Below, one piece after another: positions 16,524 to 25,997 of a stretch of 64,000 bases of DNA; the stretch's first letter is position 1; each line of letters starts with the position of its first letter. Both the position numbers and the translations under genes were made by a program. The stretch lies in contig CAVSCR010000003.1 of the NCBI GenBank assembly GCA_963726575.1, positions 124,001 to 188,000 of the forward strand, in the 5' to 3' direction. This stretch comes from CAVSCR01 sp963726575. Its GTDB lineage: Bacteria > Actinomycetota > Actinomycetes > JAHEKZ01. The notes beneath the pieces are model-generated. The model saw only the letters and a list, made by a program, of their open reading frames with translations, was not told the origin of the DNA and ran no database searches.

Positions 16524-17341
16524 GTCTTGACGATCGGCTTCGCAGCGCGGCGTCGGCGGCTCACACCGTGGTGGCTGATCTGCCGATGGACCCGCTGGGT
16601 GACGGTGTCATCGATGGCGACGGCGAAGGGCGGGCCCGCTGGAGGGCCGGCTACCCGGCGCTGGTCGCGGTGGCAGCGGTTGTCCTGCTGGTCGTCGCGG
16701 CGTCTCTACTTCCCGGGTGGCTGTCTGGCTTGGGCACCCGCCCGCGGCCAGCGACGAGTCCGAGCAGCACTGCCTATGTCGGCCACCTGAACAGCTACCA
16801 CGGCGCCTATGCCGTGACGGCGGAGTTGCCGGCCGGCTGGGGAGCGGCCACCGACCCCGGCTACGGGTTCGACGTGCGCAGCGCCGACAACAGCCGCGGG
16901 GTGGTGATCCTCGCCTTTCCGACAGCGACCGCCCAGTTGTTGCCGGTCGCGACCGTAGCGTTGAACAACCCCACGGATTATCGGATGGCGAGGTTGATCG
17001 CCAAGGCCGGTGGCCAGGCAGCGGTGGTCACCGCTACGACGCTGAACGCCCAGCCAGCCTGGCAGGTCGACGCTGCCGTGTCGGCCAACATGGGACCCAG
17101 TCATAGCTGTGCCGTGCCGGTCTCGTGCAGGCCGTTGCTCCGCTCGGAATACGCCGGCACAAACCCGATCGGGCTGCTACCCGGACGGACCTCGCGCATG
17201 ATCTTCGGCTCAGTCGGCGTCAAGGCCGTGGTCTGGATCTGGGACAGCCAAGCGGGCCGCCTGCCCCAAACCCTCACCGAGGTCCAACCGATCCTGGCGA
17301 CCCTGCACGTGGGGCGTTACCACGTACAGCCAACGAGCTAA
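16520..17341 (+). CDS. Single-span membrane protein, probable anti-sigma partner
   Basis: A 273-residue protein starting MSLDDRLRSAASAAHTVVAD. It has a cytoplasmic N-terminus of about 50 residues, one membrane span (ALVAVAAVVLLVVAASLLPG), a Pro/Ser linker and a ~190-residue outer domain. The four-base overlap with the ECF sigma gene and this topology suggest that the cytoplasmic part holds the sigma factor. No zinc anti-sigma HxxxCxxC motif is visible, so it would be an atypical anti-sigma. The start MS-[LF]-DDR is shared with the partner gene at 46599, supporting a common family. Confidence 0.65.
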   Translation: MSLDDRLRSAASAAHTVVADLPMDPLGDGVIDGDGEGRARWRAGYPALVAVAAVVLLVVAASLLPGWLSGLGTRPRPATSPSSTAYVGHLNSYHGAYAVTAELPAGWGAATDPGYGFDVRSADNSRGVVILAFPTATAQLLPVATVALNNPTDYRMARLIAKAGGQAAVVTATTLNAQPAWQVDAAVSANMGPSHSCAVPVSCRPLLRSEYAGTNPIGLLPGRTSRMIFGSVGVKAVVWIWDSQAGRLPQTLTEVQPILATLHVGRYHVQPTS

Positions 17342-17415
17342 CACTCAAGAACGCCGACCTCAGCCGAGGACAGGTCTCGACGAACCCGCTGCCCACAAGA
17401 CCATTGGAGCCGTTC

Positions 17416-18480
17416 ATGCGCCGTCGTCTAGCCTTGCTGGTACCAGCGCTTGTGCTGATGCTCACTGCACCGGCGGTTGCCTCCATCGCCAACACTGGCA
17501 AGGTGGGTCTCGCAGAAAGACATGCGACTGAAGCGGACACTACCCCCGCTGATGGTCAGATCGTATTCTTCAACGATCCGCTCAATGGCGATCCCAAACA
17601 GCTGTATGTCGAGCACGCCGACGGCACCCACCGGCGACAGTTGGTCCACTCCCGAGCCGATGATGTGCAGCCGACGATCTCCCCCGACGGCACCCGAGTG
17701 GTCTTCACCAGGCAGCGGCAGCACGGAGCGCTTCCCGACCAGATCTTCATGGTCGACGTGAACGGCGAAGGGCTGCACCGTGTCGTCCCCGGTGGCTACC
17801 CGAACACCGTGACGTGCGGTGACGCCGTCGAGGGACATGCCTTCTCACCCGACGGCAAGCGCCTGGTGTTCACCCGAGCCATCTTCCGCAACGGCCTGGA
17901 CCAGCCGCCGTACGTCGAGCTGTGGACGGTCAACCTCGACGGTTCCCACGCATACCGGCTCACCGATGAGTCCGGGAACGCCCAGGACGACGACGCGTCG
18001 TGGTCGCCAGACGGCAAGAGGATCGTCTACTTGCACTGGATCTACGGCACACCCGACCAGTTCCGGATCGCCACCATCCACACCGACGGCACCGGTATGC
18101 GCCTGATCACCCGCGCCGGACTGGACTCGGCCGACCCCAGCTACTCACCGCAAGGCGACCGGATCCTCTTCCAGTCCCCGCCGGATCCACAAGGCGGCGT
18201 CAATCAGGTGCTCTACACCGTTCACCCGGACGGCAGTGGGCTCCGCCTGCTCTCAAAGACCCTCGACGGCGTCGCCTCGAACCACGCCTCATGGTCACCG
18301 AACGGCCAACAGATCCTCTTCTGCCACATCCCTCCGGGCGGGGACCACGCTGACCTCTACCTGATCAACAGGAACGGCACCGACCTCCACCCACTCGCCA
18401 GGACACCGCTCATCACCGAGAACGGCGCCTACTGGGGGAACAACCCGCGCGACACCGACGCGACACCGAACGGTGGCTGA
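17416..18480 (+). CDS. Secreted TolB-like beta-propeller protein
   Basis: A 354-residue exported protein: signal peptide MRRRLALLVPALVLMLTAPA, then five to six WD40-like/TolB repeats with the hallmark S-PDG-x-R/K pattern (TISPDGTRVVFTRQ, AFSPDGKRLVFTRA, SWSPDGKRIVYLHW, SYSPQGDRILFQSP, SWSPNGQQILFCHI). Each blade is followed by a D-G-[ST] turn. It should be a periplasmic or surface propeller binding protein, peptide or carbohydrate. It follows the sigma/membrane pair by 74 bases and may be the sensor or main target of that module. A GGAG ribosome site precedes the ATG. Confidence 0.8.
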   Translation: MRRRLALLVPALVLMLTAPAVASIANTGKVGLAERHATEADTTPADGQIVFFNDPLNGDPKQLYVEHADGTHRRQLVHSRADDVQPTISPDGTRVVFTRQRQHGALPDQIFMVDVNGEGLHRVVPGGYPNTVTCGDAVEGHAFSPDGKRLVFTRAIFRNGLDQPPYVELWTVNLDGSHAYRLTDESGNAQDDDASWSPDGKRIVYLHWIYGTPDQFRIATIHTDGTGMRLITRAGLDSADPSYSPQGDRILFQSPPDPQGGVNQVLYTVHPDGSGLRLLSKTLDGVASNHASWSPNGQQILFCHIPPGGDHADLYLINRNGTDLHPLARTPLITENGAYWGNNPRDTDATPNGG

Positions 18481-18527
18481 CATCGCCTCAACGACATGCC
18501 TGCCGCCGCGCAGACCAGTTGAGTCCG

Positions 18528-18570
18528 CAGCCGTTCTCGGGCTGACGCGATCCGGCAGTCTGTGCGGGTG
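18528..18570 (+). repeat. Dispersed palindromic repeat
   Basis: Centre and right arm are strong (CGGGCTGACGCGATCCGGCA, then GTCTGTGCG); the left arm is diverged. Plus orientation, 48 bases after the propeller gene. Confidence 0.6.
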
Positions 18571-18589
18571 GAAAGCTCGGCCTGGGGAA

Positions 18590-19494
18590 CGGTATCCAGC
18601 TCGATCAGGCGGGACGTTGGGCTGTAACCAGCCAGGTCGCCGACCCGAGGAAGACGCCGCTGCCGCTGTTCTGCGGAGCTCAGGAGGTCGCGGAGTCGAG
18701 TCTCGGCCGCGGCAACGGCCTCGGGGTCCTCGTCCGTCGATCCACGTCGAGCAGAACTCGAAGGCTCGTCCACGGTTGCGCCGAGGCGTAGGGGAAGCGT
18801 GAGGCTGGACAAGGTGACGTCGATGAACCCGGCACCCTCCAGAAGGCCATGCAGCGTGCCGGATCGGCGAGCGAGAATGGTCCCGGTTCGTAGTCCGGCA
18901 GGCTTTCGACAGGGTCGGCGCTTTCAGGCGCACCCTCACTCTCGGTCGGCTGGGTGGTCGTCGTCGCTCGTCGAGCTTGGTGATCCACTCGTTGAGTTCC
19001 TCCGCCTGCCACACGACGAGCGCGATCCGACCGCCCTGGGCGAAGAGCCTCGGCCGATGTTGGCGAAGGCAGCTGCGGGGTCGCCGAAGAACATAGCATC
19101 CGCAACGGCTACCCGCAGCGTCAACGGACGCTGGGAGCGAAAGCGTGGACCTGCGCATCGGCGTGTATGAAGTCGACGTTTCCGAGCCCTGCCTCGCTCG
19201 CTCCGGCGCGAGCAAGCTCGAGCATCGGGCCGGAAGGTCGACAGCGACGACCCTCGCCGGCCGGAACTCGCAACGGCCAAGGCGCGGGTCGTGGCGCCGG
19301 TTCCGCAGCCGATCTCGAGGACGATGTCGTCCGCGGCCAGGTTGGCGGCCGCCACGAGGTGAGGGTCGAACGCTGCAAGCAATCCTTCGAACGAGGCGTG
19401 GTGGTCAGCCCAATAGCGTCCATCGTCCCCGTCCCAGTCGCGGGCCTGGTCGGCGTTCGATGGATCGACGGCGGAGAGCTGCTGCGTCGGACAT
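18590..19494 (-). pseudogene. SAM-dependent methyltransferase, heavily broken
   Basis: The reverse strand carries a class I methyltransferase in pieces over several frames. It begins MSDAAAL, shifts to SAVDPSNADQARDWDGDDGR with YWADHHASFEGLLAAFDPHL, then AADDIVLEIGCGTGATTRAL (SAM motif I). In other frames follow GPMLELARAGASEAGLGNVD and FIHADAQVHAF (motif II region), VAVADAMFFGDPAAAFANIG, GGRIALVVWQAEELNEW, and SLTLPLRLGATVDE near the C-terminus. At least four frameshifts are needed, too many for sequencing error alone. The true 3' limit is unclear. Confidence 0.7.
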
Positions 19495-19620
19495 GCAGGC
19501 AGTTTGCGCGTAACGATGCGTCGAGAAGGAAGTGATGTGCTCGCGACGCGCCCCGCGTCGCCGTTGGGGCGTTCAGACGCCGACTAGGGCGCCAATCTGA
19601 CTGCCGCTCGGAGCGCACGT

Positions 19621-20109
19621 ACGTGCCGATCTGTTCGCGGTGATGCTCGCGGGTCCCGGGGGCTCGGTCGTGCGTCCTAACGGCGTGAAGCTCGCGCCCT
19701 TTGTCTTGGTGGCCGTGCTAGCCCTGGCCGGCTGCGCGACCGGTACGACGCCTCCCGCAACCTCGACAGTCGTCCACGGCCTGGTTCTGGCTGCCCCCGG
19801 CTGCCCGGTCCAGCGCGCCGACTCGCCCTGCCCTGCGCTTCGCGTAGCAGGCGCGAGCGTCGTTGCGTCGACTGGCGAGGCCGAGGTGGCCCGGGTTGTC
19901 TCGGCAGTCGACGGCTCGTTCACCCTGACACTGCCAACGGGGACATACACCCTCACGGCGACGTCACCGAGCGGTTACCGATCATCGGCCAGCCAGGTCG
20001 TGCGTCTGGAAGGACCCGGGCCGCAGGATGTGACGATCACGCTCGACAGTGGCATCAGGTGAAGCGCTAGCTTCCAAGAACGCGCCCCATGCCATCCCCA
20101 GCGCGGACG
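19621..20109 (+). repeat. 489-bp duplicated unit, copy 1
   Basis: It matches 58926-59414 over its full length with no gaps and about 23 substitutions by manual comparison (about 95 % identity). The unit starts inside a left arm of the dispersed repeat (CGCACGTACGTGCCGATCTG), contains a lipoprotein gene and extends 47 bases past its stop, so non-coding flanks are conserved too. Confidence 0.9.
19685..20062 (+). CDS. Lipoprotein with carboxypeptidase-regulatory-like domain (copy 1)
   Basis: A 125-residue lipoprotein: signal MKLAPFVLVAVLALAGC with lipobox LAGC (Cys17). A mature domain of about 100 residues follows with the beta-sandwich pattern of carboxypeptidase-regulatory-like/transthyretin-like domains (VHGLVLAAPGCPVQ, AGASVVASTGEAEVARVVSA, DGSFTLTLPTGTYTLTATSP, GYRSSASQVVRLEG). 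Two Cys may pair. GTG 19685 is chosen because it gives an ideal signal; GTG/ATG at 19640-19645 would add 14-15 residues before it. It is nearly identical to the gene at 58990-59367. Confidence 0.75.
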   Translation: MKLAPFVLVAVLALAGCATGTTPPATSTVVHGLVLAAPGCPVQRADSPCPALRVAGASVVASTGEAEVARVVSAVDGSFTLTLPTGTYTLTATSPSGYRSSASQVVRLEGPGPQDVTITLDSGIR

Positions 20110-20220
20110 GCGCGGCCGCCCCTGGACGATGAGCGACGCAGTCGCCGGTCGATGTTGCGTATCGGCGTCATACCGCCGACATTGACGCTCCAGCTGCAGG
20201 CGACCAGCAGGGACCCGCAG

Positions 20221-21165
20221 TTATCCGAGGCGCCGTAGCGCTGTCTCGATAGCGACCTCGACCCGGGAAGTCATGCCGGGCACATCGACGGGACGGCGCC
20301 CAGCGACCTGACTACGGATCCACTTCGGCCCGCTGTCGTCATAGTGCAGCAGGGCATACAGGTCCCACCACGGATCGAGAGTCACCCCGGCGATCGACTC
20401 ATAGAGCGACCGAAGCTGCTCCGACCACTCGGGCGAGTAGAGCGCCGCCAAGTATCGCCGACAGTGCCCGACGTCAATCGCGCGCGCCCCCCGATGGATG
20501 GAGTTCCAGTCGGTCAGTCCAGTAATCCTCCCGCGCGACCACAGCATGTTGACAGGCAGGAGATCGCCGTGCAGAAAGACGGCAGTGTCCTTTGGCGGCG
20601 GCGCCGCCATGACACCAAACGCCGCCTTCCACACAGCCGGCTTCTGTGCGTCGACCGGCACCTGAAACCCGTCTAGAGGAGCGATCCAAGAATCCGTCCA
20701 AGGTCTGAACATCTTCGCGGGGAGATCGAGGGAATGCAGCAATACAGCAATCTCCGCGATCCTCGTCATCCACGACCGAGGTTCCGCCGGATTGAGGTGA
20801 ACATGCCCCGGCAACCGTGTCATCAGCAACGATGGCGCGCCCCCCGTCGAAGCACCAGCAACATCAGTAGCCAGGATGCTCGGAACCGGGAGCCCGCTTC
20901 CCGCCACCACACCAAGGTTGGCGATCTCCTTCTCCAAGCTCCCCTGCAGGCCAAGCCCGCCCGGGTACTGCCGCAGTACGACGAACGTTCGCATTCCACG
21001 TCGCTCGACAGTCAGCCGATGCACGGCGGAGCAGACGCCACCGGTCAATCGGCGATAGCCAACGATGCGACTGCCCCGACCCATCGACGCCGCAACCCAG
21101 GCGAGAGTCTCCGCGGAGGGCCGACGCTGCCTGAACCCGCCATCCCTCCAGTCGCCGTCGGTCAT
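20221..21165 (-). CDS. Aminoglycoside-phosphotransferase-family kinase
   Basis: A 314-residue APH/choline-kinase-fold enzyme. The N-lobe has a glycine-rich segment (YRRLTGGVCSAVHRLTV) and a partial VVLRQY in place of the usual lysine strand. The catalytic loop is FLHGDLLPVNMLW (His199, Asp201) and the metal-binding segment is GLTDWNSIHRGARAID. These small-molecule kinases act on aminoglycosides, sugars or homoserine; the substrate cannot be told from sequence. ATG 21165 is used; longer starts lack support. A single gene at the right end of the first accessory zone. Confidence 0.8.
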   Translation of the reverse strand: MTDGDWRDGGFRQRRPSAETLAWVAASMGRGSRIVGYRRLTGGVCSAVHRLTVERRGMRTFVVLRQYPGGLGLQGSLEKEIANLGVVAGSGLPVPSILATDVAGASTGGAPSLLMTRLPGHVHLNPAEPRSWMTRIAEIAVLLHSLDLPAKMFRPWTDSWIAPLDGFQVPVDAQKPAVWKAAFGVMAAPPPKDTAVFLHGDLLPVNMLWSRGRITGLTDWNSIHRGARAIDVGHCRRYLAALYSPEWSEQLRSLYESIAGVTLDPWWDLYALLHYDDSGPKWIRSQVAGRRPVDVPGMTSRVEVAIETALRRLG

Positions 21166-21539
21166 GAGCGCGAGCCTATTCGTCAGGGGCCGGCGACCAT
21201 AGGAGGTTTCTAACCCGCCAGATCGCCTGCTTGACCCGCCCCTATGTGCGGTGGTCTGAGCCGGTCGATGCAACACCCTCGTGATCTGGGGTTGTGTCGT
21301 CGGGAGGTTCGGATGCAGCGGTTGTCTGAGGTTGAGAAGGTTGTGATGGCTCAGCGTTCTGCGGTGGGGTGTCGTCGCGGCAGATCGCTTGTGATCTGGA
21401 CGCCGGCTCGGATGATCTCAGAGCATGTGGAGCGGTTGCGGCGGCGGCCGCCGCGAGTGCGTCAGCGGTCGCTGAGGCAGAGGTGCCGATCCAGGGCTGT
21501 CTCGATCAGGGAGAATGCGTACCTGACCGAGATGCCTCT

Positions 21540-22658
21540 GTGACCCCTCCACTCGCTCGGTTCGGATCAGCCCTCGCCATTCTTTCGATCTTGGCGCTCG
21601 GTGGCTGTGGCACCTCGACGGGGAGCCAGATGAACCCGACCGCCTCCGACTCACTCGCCGGAACCGGTTTGACGGCCTGCCCCAGCCTCGCCGACGCGGT
21701 CGGAACGGTAGTCCCAGGTTCCGGGAGCAATACGCTGCCAGGTGTGCTGGATGACACGCTCCTCGCGGATTGGTGTCAGCGATTCCTGGGTGCGCCGTTC
21801 GAGCGGGTCGTATTCCGCTCCGGGTTTCTTTCCGAGGTCATCGGAGTCGAGTTGTCCAGCGGTCTCCATGTAGTGGTGAAGGCGCGTGCCTTCCAGCCTC
21901 GGATCGTCGGCTGTCTGCAAGTCCAGGCCACACTGGCTCGTGCGGGCTTCCCATGTCCGGAACCATTGACTGCGGCGACGCGGTTCCACGGCATGACGGT
22001 CACGGCCGAGACCGAGATGTCTGGTGGCAGGCCTCTCCCCACCGAAGAAGGAGTAGCGCCGTTCGCAGCCCTCCTCGCTCGCCTGATCTCTTCGGCACCC
22101 GCCCCGGCGGTCGTCCCCGATCTGACACCCTCGCCGCCGTGGACAGCATGGGGCCATCCCGGACGACGACTGTGGCCCGACGTTGACGAGCACGGTCAAG
22201 ACCTCAACCTCGTCCAGGGTCCGGAGTGGGTCGATGACGCTGCTCGACGCGTGAGACGACGACTGACCTCGACACCGAGGCAGTCGTGCATCGGTCACGG
22301 CGACTGGGAGTCACAGAACATTCGATGGACGGGCCGCGATCCTCTTGTTGTGCACGACTGGGACAGTGTCATCGCCCAACCCGAGCCCGCCATCGTGGGC
22401 CTAGCCGCGTCAATGTGGCCCAGTGAGGTGGGGTCAGATGTCACCGCCTCGGTTGCCCAGACGGCCGACTTCATCGCCAGTTACCAGCTCCAGACTGGCC
22501 GAGAGTGGTTCCAGTGGGAGATTCGAGACGCTTGGGCTGCGGGTCTATGGGGTCGCCTGATCTATGCCAAGCAGGACACGGCCGAGGGCGGCACCCAGCA
22601 AGTGGACCGCCTTGCCACCGAGGTCGACGAACGGCTCGATCGCGCTGAACTCGGGTAA
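21540..22658 (+). CDS. Phosphotransferase-family protein with lipoprotein-type N-terminus
   Basis: The C-terminal ~310 residues are an APH-fold kinase: VVFRSGFLSEVIGVELSSGL with HVVVKAR (ATP Lys), the catalytic loop SCIGHGDWESQN (His253, Asp255) and VVHDWDSVIAQPEP (Asp273). The same frame begins GTG 21540 with PPLARFGSALAILSILALGG and a Cys, a plausible lipoprotein signal and lipobox (LGGC). A cytoplasmic-type ATP kinase anchored outside the membrane would be very unusual. Either two genes were fused here, or translation really starts lower, for example ATG 21630 or a GTG near 21741. No clear ribosome site decides it. Confidence 0.6.
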   Translation: MTPPLARFGSALAILSILALGGCGTSTGSQMNPTASDSLAGTGLTACPSLADAVGTVVPGSGSNTLPGVLDDTLLADWCQRFLGAPFERVVFRSGFLSEVIGVELSSGLHVVVKARAFQPRIVGCLQVQATLARAGFPCPEPLTAATRFHGMTVTAETEMSGGRPLPTEEGVAPFAALLARLISSAPAPAVVPDLTPSPPWTAWGHPGRRLWPDVDEHGQDLNLVQGPEWVDDAARRVRRRLTSTPRQSCIGHGDWESQNIRWTGRDPLVVHDWDSVIAQPEPAIVGLAASMWPSEVGSDVTASVAQTADFIASYQLQTGREWFQWEIRDAWAAGLWGRLIYAKQDTAEGGTQQVDRLATEVDERLDRAELG

Positions 22659-23135
22659 CCGCCGCATCGTCGCGAATGCTGGATGCATCCCTCCCAAGGC
22701 CAGAGCTGACTCTGCGCAGCAGTGTGGCTCTGTACGACTCCGTCACCATCGAACCGGCATCATCGTGCTCATGGTGAGCGCAGTCACGTAATGACTGGGT
22801 GGACGAGGTCGAGGCGACGACCGTGGCGTTCATCCGGGGCATGTGGCTCCGTGGGGTCGGGGACGTCCTTCGTTTCGATTGGGGAGCCAGCGGCGTGCCA
22901 CGTTCGCGGTAGCCGTCAGCCGACGTTTGAAGGAGACGACGCCACCGCCATCGGCACTCACCCAGCGAGCATGACCACCGCGGCGGCCGGGTGACCTACA
23001 TCACCTCTGCTGAGGGTCGCGTCGGAACTGGCGCAGCCGGGTGCGGCCTGCCGCTTTCGCGGCCGCTGGGCCGAGGGGTTCGCCCGGATAGTCTGGGGCC
23101 TCCCGGAAGTGTCCGTTTCTCGCGTTGGGTCGTCC
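22659..23135. other. 477-bp gap, no convincing gene
   Basis: No frame with a credible start and coherent codons was found on either strand. It contains the upstream region of the sulfate-permease-family gene; I can place no promoter boxes with confidence. Confidence 0.4.
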
Positions 23136-24807
23136 ATGTCGCTGTCGCTGTCGACCTCGGCGCTGTCGGCGTTCGTTCCGCGGTGGGCTGATTGGCGTCC
23201 GGCGCGGCAGAACCCGCGCCGAGACTTGTTGGCCGGGTTGACGGTGGCGGTGGTGGCGCTGCCGTTGGCGTTGGCGTTCGGGATCGCCTCCGGGCTCGGG
23301 CCGGCAGGCGGGAATCGCGACGGCGGTGGTCGCCGGGGCGTTGGCGGCGATCTTCGGCGGCAGCAATCTGCAGGTGTCCGGGCCGACCGGGGCGATGGCG
23401 GTGGTGCTGGCTCCCATCGTGGCCAAGTACGGCGCCGGCGCGGTGCTGACCGTGGGGTTGCTGGCCGGGATCGTGCTGATCGGGTTGGCGTTCGTCGGGG
23501 CTGGTCGGTCGGCCCGCTACATCCCGCTGCCGGTGATCGAAGGGTTCACGATCGGGATCGCGGTCATCATCACGCTGCAGCAGATCCCGACCGCGCTCGG
23601 CGTCACGTCGACTGGGGGGAAGGTCGGTGCCGCTGCAGTCCGGGCGGTCCAGGACTGGCTCGCTACCGCCACCTCGTCCCCGGCCGCGTGGGCGGCTCCG
23701 CTGATCGCCGCGGCCGTAGCGGGGGCGATCCTGATCGCGGCTCGGTTGCGGCCGGCCTGGCCGGTCTCCCTGCTCGCGGTCGCAGCGGCCGCCGTGACCG
23801 TGGCCATCACCGGGTTGTCGGTGGCCACCATCGGACACCTCCCGTCAGGCCTGCCGGCACCGTCGCTGCCCTCGTTCACCGGTGACCTGTCTCAGCTGAT
23901 CCTGCCGGCGGTGGCGGTCGCCGCGTTGGCGGCGCTCGAGAGCCTGCTGTGCGCCTCTGTCGCGGACGCGATGAGCGTCGGGGAGACCCACGACCCGGAT
24001 CGGGAGCTGTTCGGGCAAGGCATCGCCAACCTGATCACCCCACTGTTCGGCGGCATCCCGGCGACCGCCGCGATCGCCCGAACCGCAGTCAACGTCAGAA
24101 CCGGGGCCCGCTCGCGCCTCGCGGCCCTGACCCACTCCGTGGTGCTGCTGCTCGTGGTGGTCGCGTTCGCCCCCGCCGTATCCGCCATCCCCTTGGCCGC
24201 CCTGTCGGGGGTACTGATCGCCACCGCGGTGCAGATGATCGAGGTGTCCAGCACCACCGCGCTGCTGCGCTCCACTCGGGCCGACGCGATCGTGCTGGTG
24301 ATCACCGCCGCCACCACGATCCTGCTGGACCTGGTCACCGCGGTCATCATCGGACTGCTCGTGGCCGGGACGCTGGCACTGCACCAAGTAGCCCAACATG
24401 CCCGGATCGACGAGGTCCCCCTGGACCACGACGACCACAACACCGAGGAACGACAGCTGCTCGACCAGCACATCGTCGCCTACCGCTTCGACGGTGCCCT
24501 GTTCTTCGGCGCCGCGCACCGCTTCCTGCTCGAGCTTTCCGAGGTCGGTGATGTCCGAGTCGTCATCTTGCGGATGTCCCGGATCACCACCCTGGACGCC
24601 ACCGGCGCCAGCGTCACCGCCGACATCATCAAACGCCTCGAACACCGCGGCATCACCGTGCTGCTCTCAGGCATCCAACCCGACCACGAACGCGTCCTGG
24701 ACCAACTCGGCGTCTACCAGGAACTGGCCAGCGAACGACACGTCTTCGACCACACCCCGCAAGCCATCGCCCACGCCCGACTCCACGTCGCCCGAGAAGC
24801 TCACTAG
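23136..24807 (+). pseudogene. SulP family anion permease with STAS domain, one frameshift
   Basis: ATG 23136 starts a SulP transporter: RRDLLAGLTVAVVALPLALA with FGIASGLGPAG. The frame then fails after LGPAG, and the next frame continues AGIATAVVAGALAAIFGGSN, VSGPTGAMAVVLAPIVA and the rest of a ~12-span permease. It ends in a STAS domain (about the last 115 residues: FDGALFFGAAHRFLLELSEV, TTLDATGASVTADIIKRLEH). One surplus G near 23307-23312 (GCAGGCGGGAATC) explains the shift. Everything else is intact, so this is either a recent inactivation or a base-calling error. The family carries sulfate, bicarbonate or other anions. Confidence 0.8.
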
Positions 24808-24937
24808 ACGCTCCGCGACGAGCAATGATCCAGACACGACTCGCTTAGCCAACTCTCCGACCGGATGCCGGCGTTCGTTGCGGGTGATTCGACCCAATCT
24901 CCCTTGCCGGAGTGGTTTGAGATGCAAACCTAGGTCC

Positions 24938-25660
24938 ATGGCGACCAACGTTCCGGCTCCCGAGTCCGACAGCCCGCAGCAACTCCTGGCCGCTGCCGAG
25001 GAGTACGCCCGAAAGACCAAGTTGGCCCAGCGTCAGACGTGGTTCCCCTTGCTGGTCCTCGGTCTCGTGGTGGCAGCGTGGCCACTGTTCGGGCTGTCGC
25101 ACCCGGGCGGAGGTTGTGGCCCCGTGGTCCACACCACACAGGGCGAGTTCAGGTACTGCACGATCGCGGGAAGTCGTTCGTTCTTTTGGTACTGGGTGGT
25201 GAGCCTGAGCCTTGCGTACGTCATGATCACCTTGTTCTACCTGTGGCGAGCCCGGCACAGCGGGGTCAGCACCCGAGTCGGTCGGTACGCCTGGGCGTGG
25301 CTCGGCGGGCTGGCGGTGATCGGTGTATCGGTCTGGGCGGTGCACACACAGTTGAAGAACCTCACACCTGGGGACAACGCGCTCGGATTCAGACTGGCCG
25401 CTTTCACCCCGCTCCTGGCCATCGGGGCCGGCCTGCTCGTCCTGGCGTGGGTGGAGCGGTACCCGGCACTGGCCTGGTTCAGCGTTGGCTACCTGGTCTT
25501 CGCCGCCGTGGTGTTGGTGTCCTCCTGGCCCAGCCTCGCGCTGAGCCACCTCGTCGATCACCACCCCGTCGGCTTCGCGGCCAGCCGCTACCTCGTCGTC
25601 GGCATGTTCTTGCTGCTGGGGAGCGCTGGCTCCGCCCTCACCGAGCGGTCCCAGCCGTGA
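24938..25660 (+). CDS. Multi-span membrane protein
   Basis: A 240-residue protein with a charged N-terminal helix (PQQLLAAAEEYARKTKLAQR) and about five to six membrane spans (WFPLLVLGLVVAAWPLFGL, FWYWVVSLSLAYVMITLFYL, AWAWLGGLAVIGVSVWAV, LAAFTPLLAIGAGLLVLAW, YLVFAAVVLVSSWPSLAL, YLVVGMFLLLGSAGSAL). Its stop overlaps the GTG of the winged-helix regulator (GTGA), so the two form an operon. This pairing suggests the regulator controls, or works with, the membrane protein. I do not recognise the family. Confidence 0.7.
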   Translation: MATNVPAPESDSPQQLLAAAEEYARKTKLAQRQTWFPLLVLGLVVAAWPLFGLSHPGGGCGPVVHTTQGEFRYCTIAGSRSFFWYWVVSLSLAYVMITLFYLWRARHSGVSTRVGRYAWAWLGGLAVIGVSVWAVHTQLKNLTPGDNALGFRLAAFTPLLAIGAGLLVLAWVERYPALAWFSVGYLVFAAVVLVSSWPSLALSHLVDHHPVGFAASRYLVVGMFLLLGSAGSALTERSQP

Positions 25661-25980
25661 CCCACCCGGTCAATGGCTTGGACGAGATCGTTCACCAGCG
25701 GGTTCGCTTGGGCATTCTCGCCATAGCCCAGGAGGCCAAGACAGTCGACTTCGGCTTCCTGCAGACGACCCTCGAACTCACCGCCGGGAACCTGTCCCAC
25801 AATCTGAGCGTGCTCGAGGGCGCTGGCCTGCTCCGAATCCAGAAGGGCTACGAAGGCAAGCGACCGCGCACCCGAGTGCAGATCACGCCCGCCGGGAAAC
25901 GAGCCCTGCGCACGGAGATCGCGCACCTCAAACGGCTCATCGCCCAGATCGACACACCACACCCCGGTGCCAGCGGCTGA
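25657..25980 (+). CDS. Winged-helix transcriptional regulator
   Basis: A 107-residue single-domain winged-helix protein of the MarR/PadR-like HTH_34 group: VRLGILAIAQEAKTVDFGFL, the recognition helix region TTLELTAGNLSHNLSVLEGA, the wing LLRIQKGYEGKRPRTRVQIT and a C-terminal dimerisation helix (ALRTEIAHLKRLIAQ). Translation is coupled to the upstream membrane-protein gene by a four-base overlap. It probably represses its own operon; no operator could be assigned. Confidence 0.8.
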   Translation: MTHPVNGLDEIVHQRVRLGILAIAQEAKTVDFGFLQTTLELTAGNLSHNLSVLEGAGLLRIQKGYEGKRPRTRVQITPAGKRALRTEIAHLKRLIAQIDTPHPGASG

Positions 25981-25997
25981 CGCCGTGAGCAGCTAGG

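Noticed and set aside
21240..21420. Possible IS30-like end (TCGATGCAACACC) and a transposase-like start (MQRLSEVEKVVMAQRSA)
   Set aside because: Too short and without a second inverted repeat or any transposase body; could be chance. Not listed as a mobile element.
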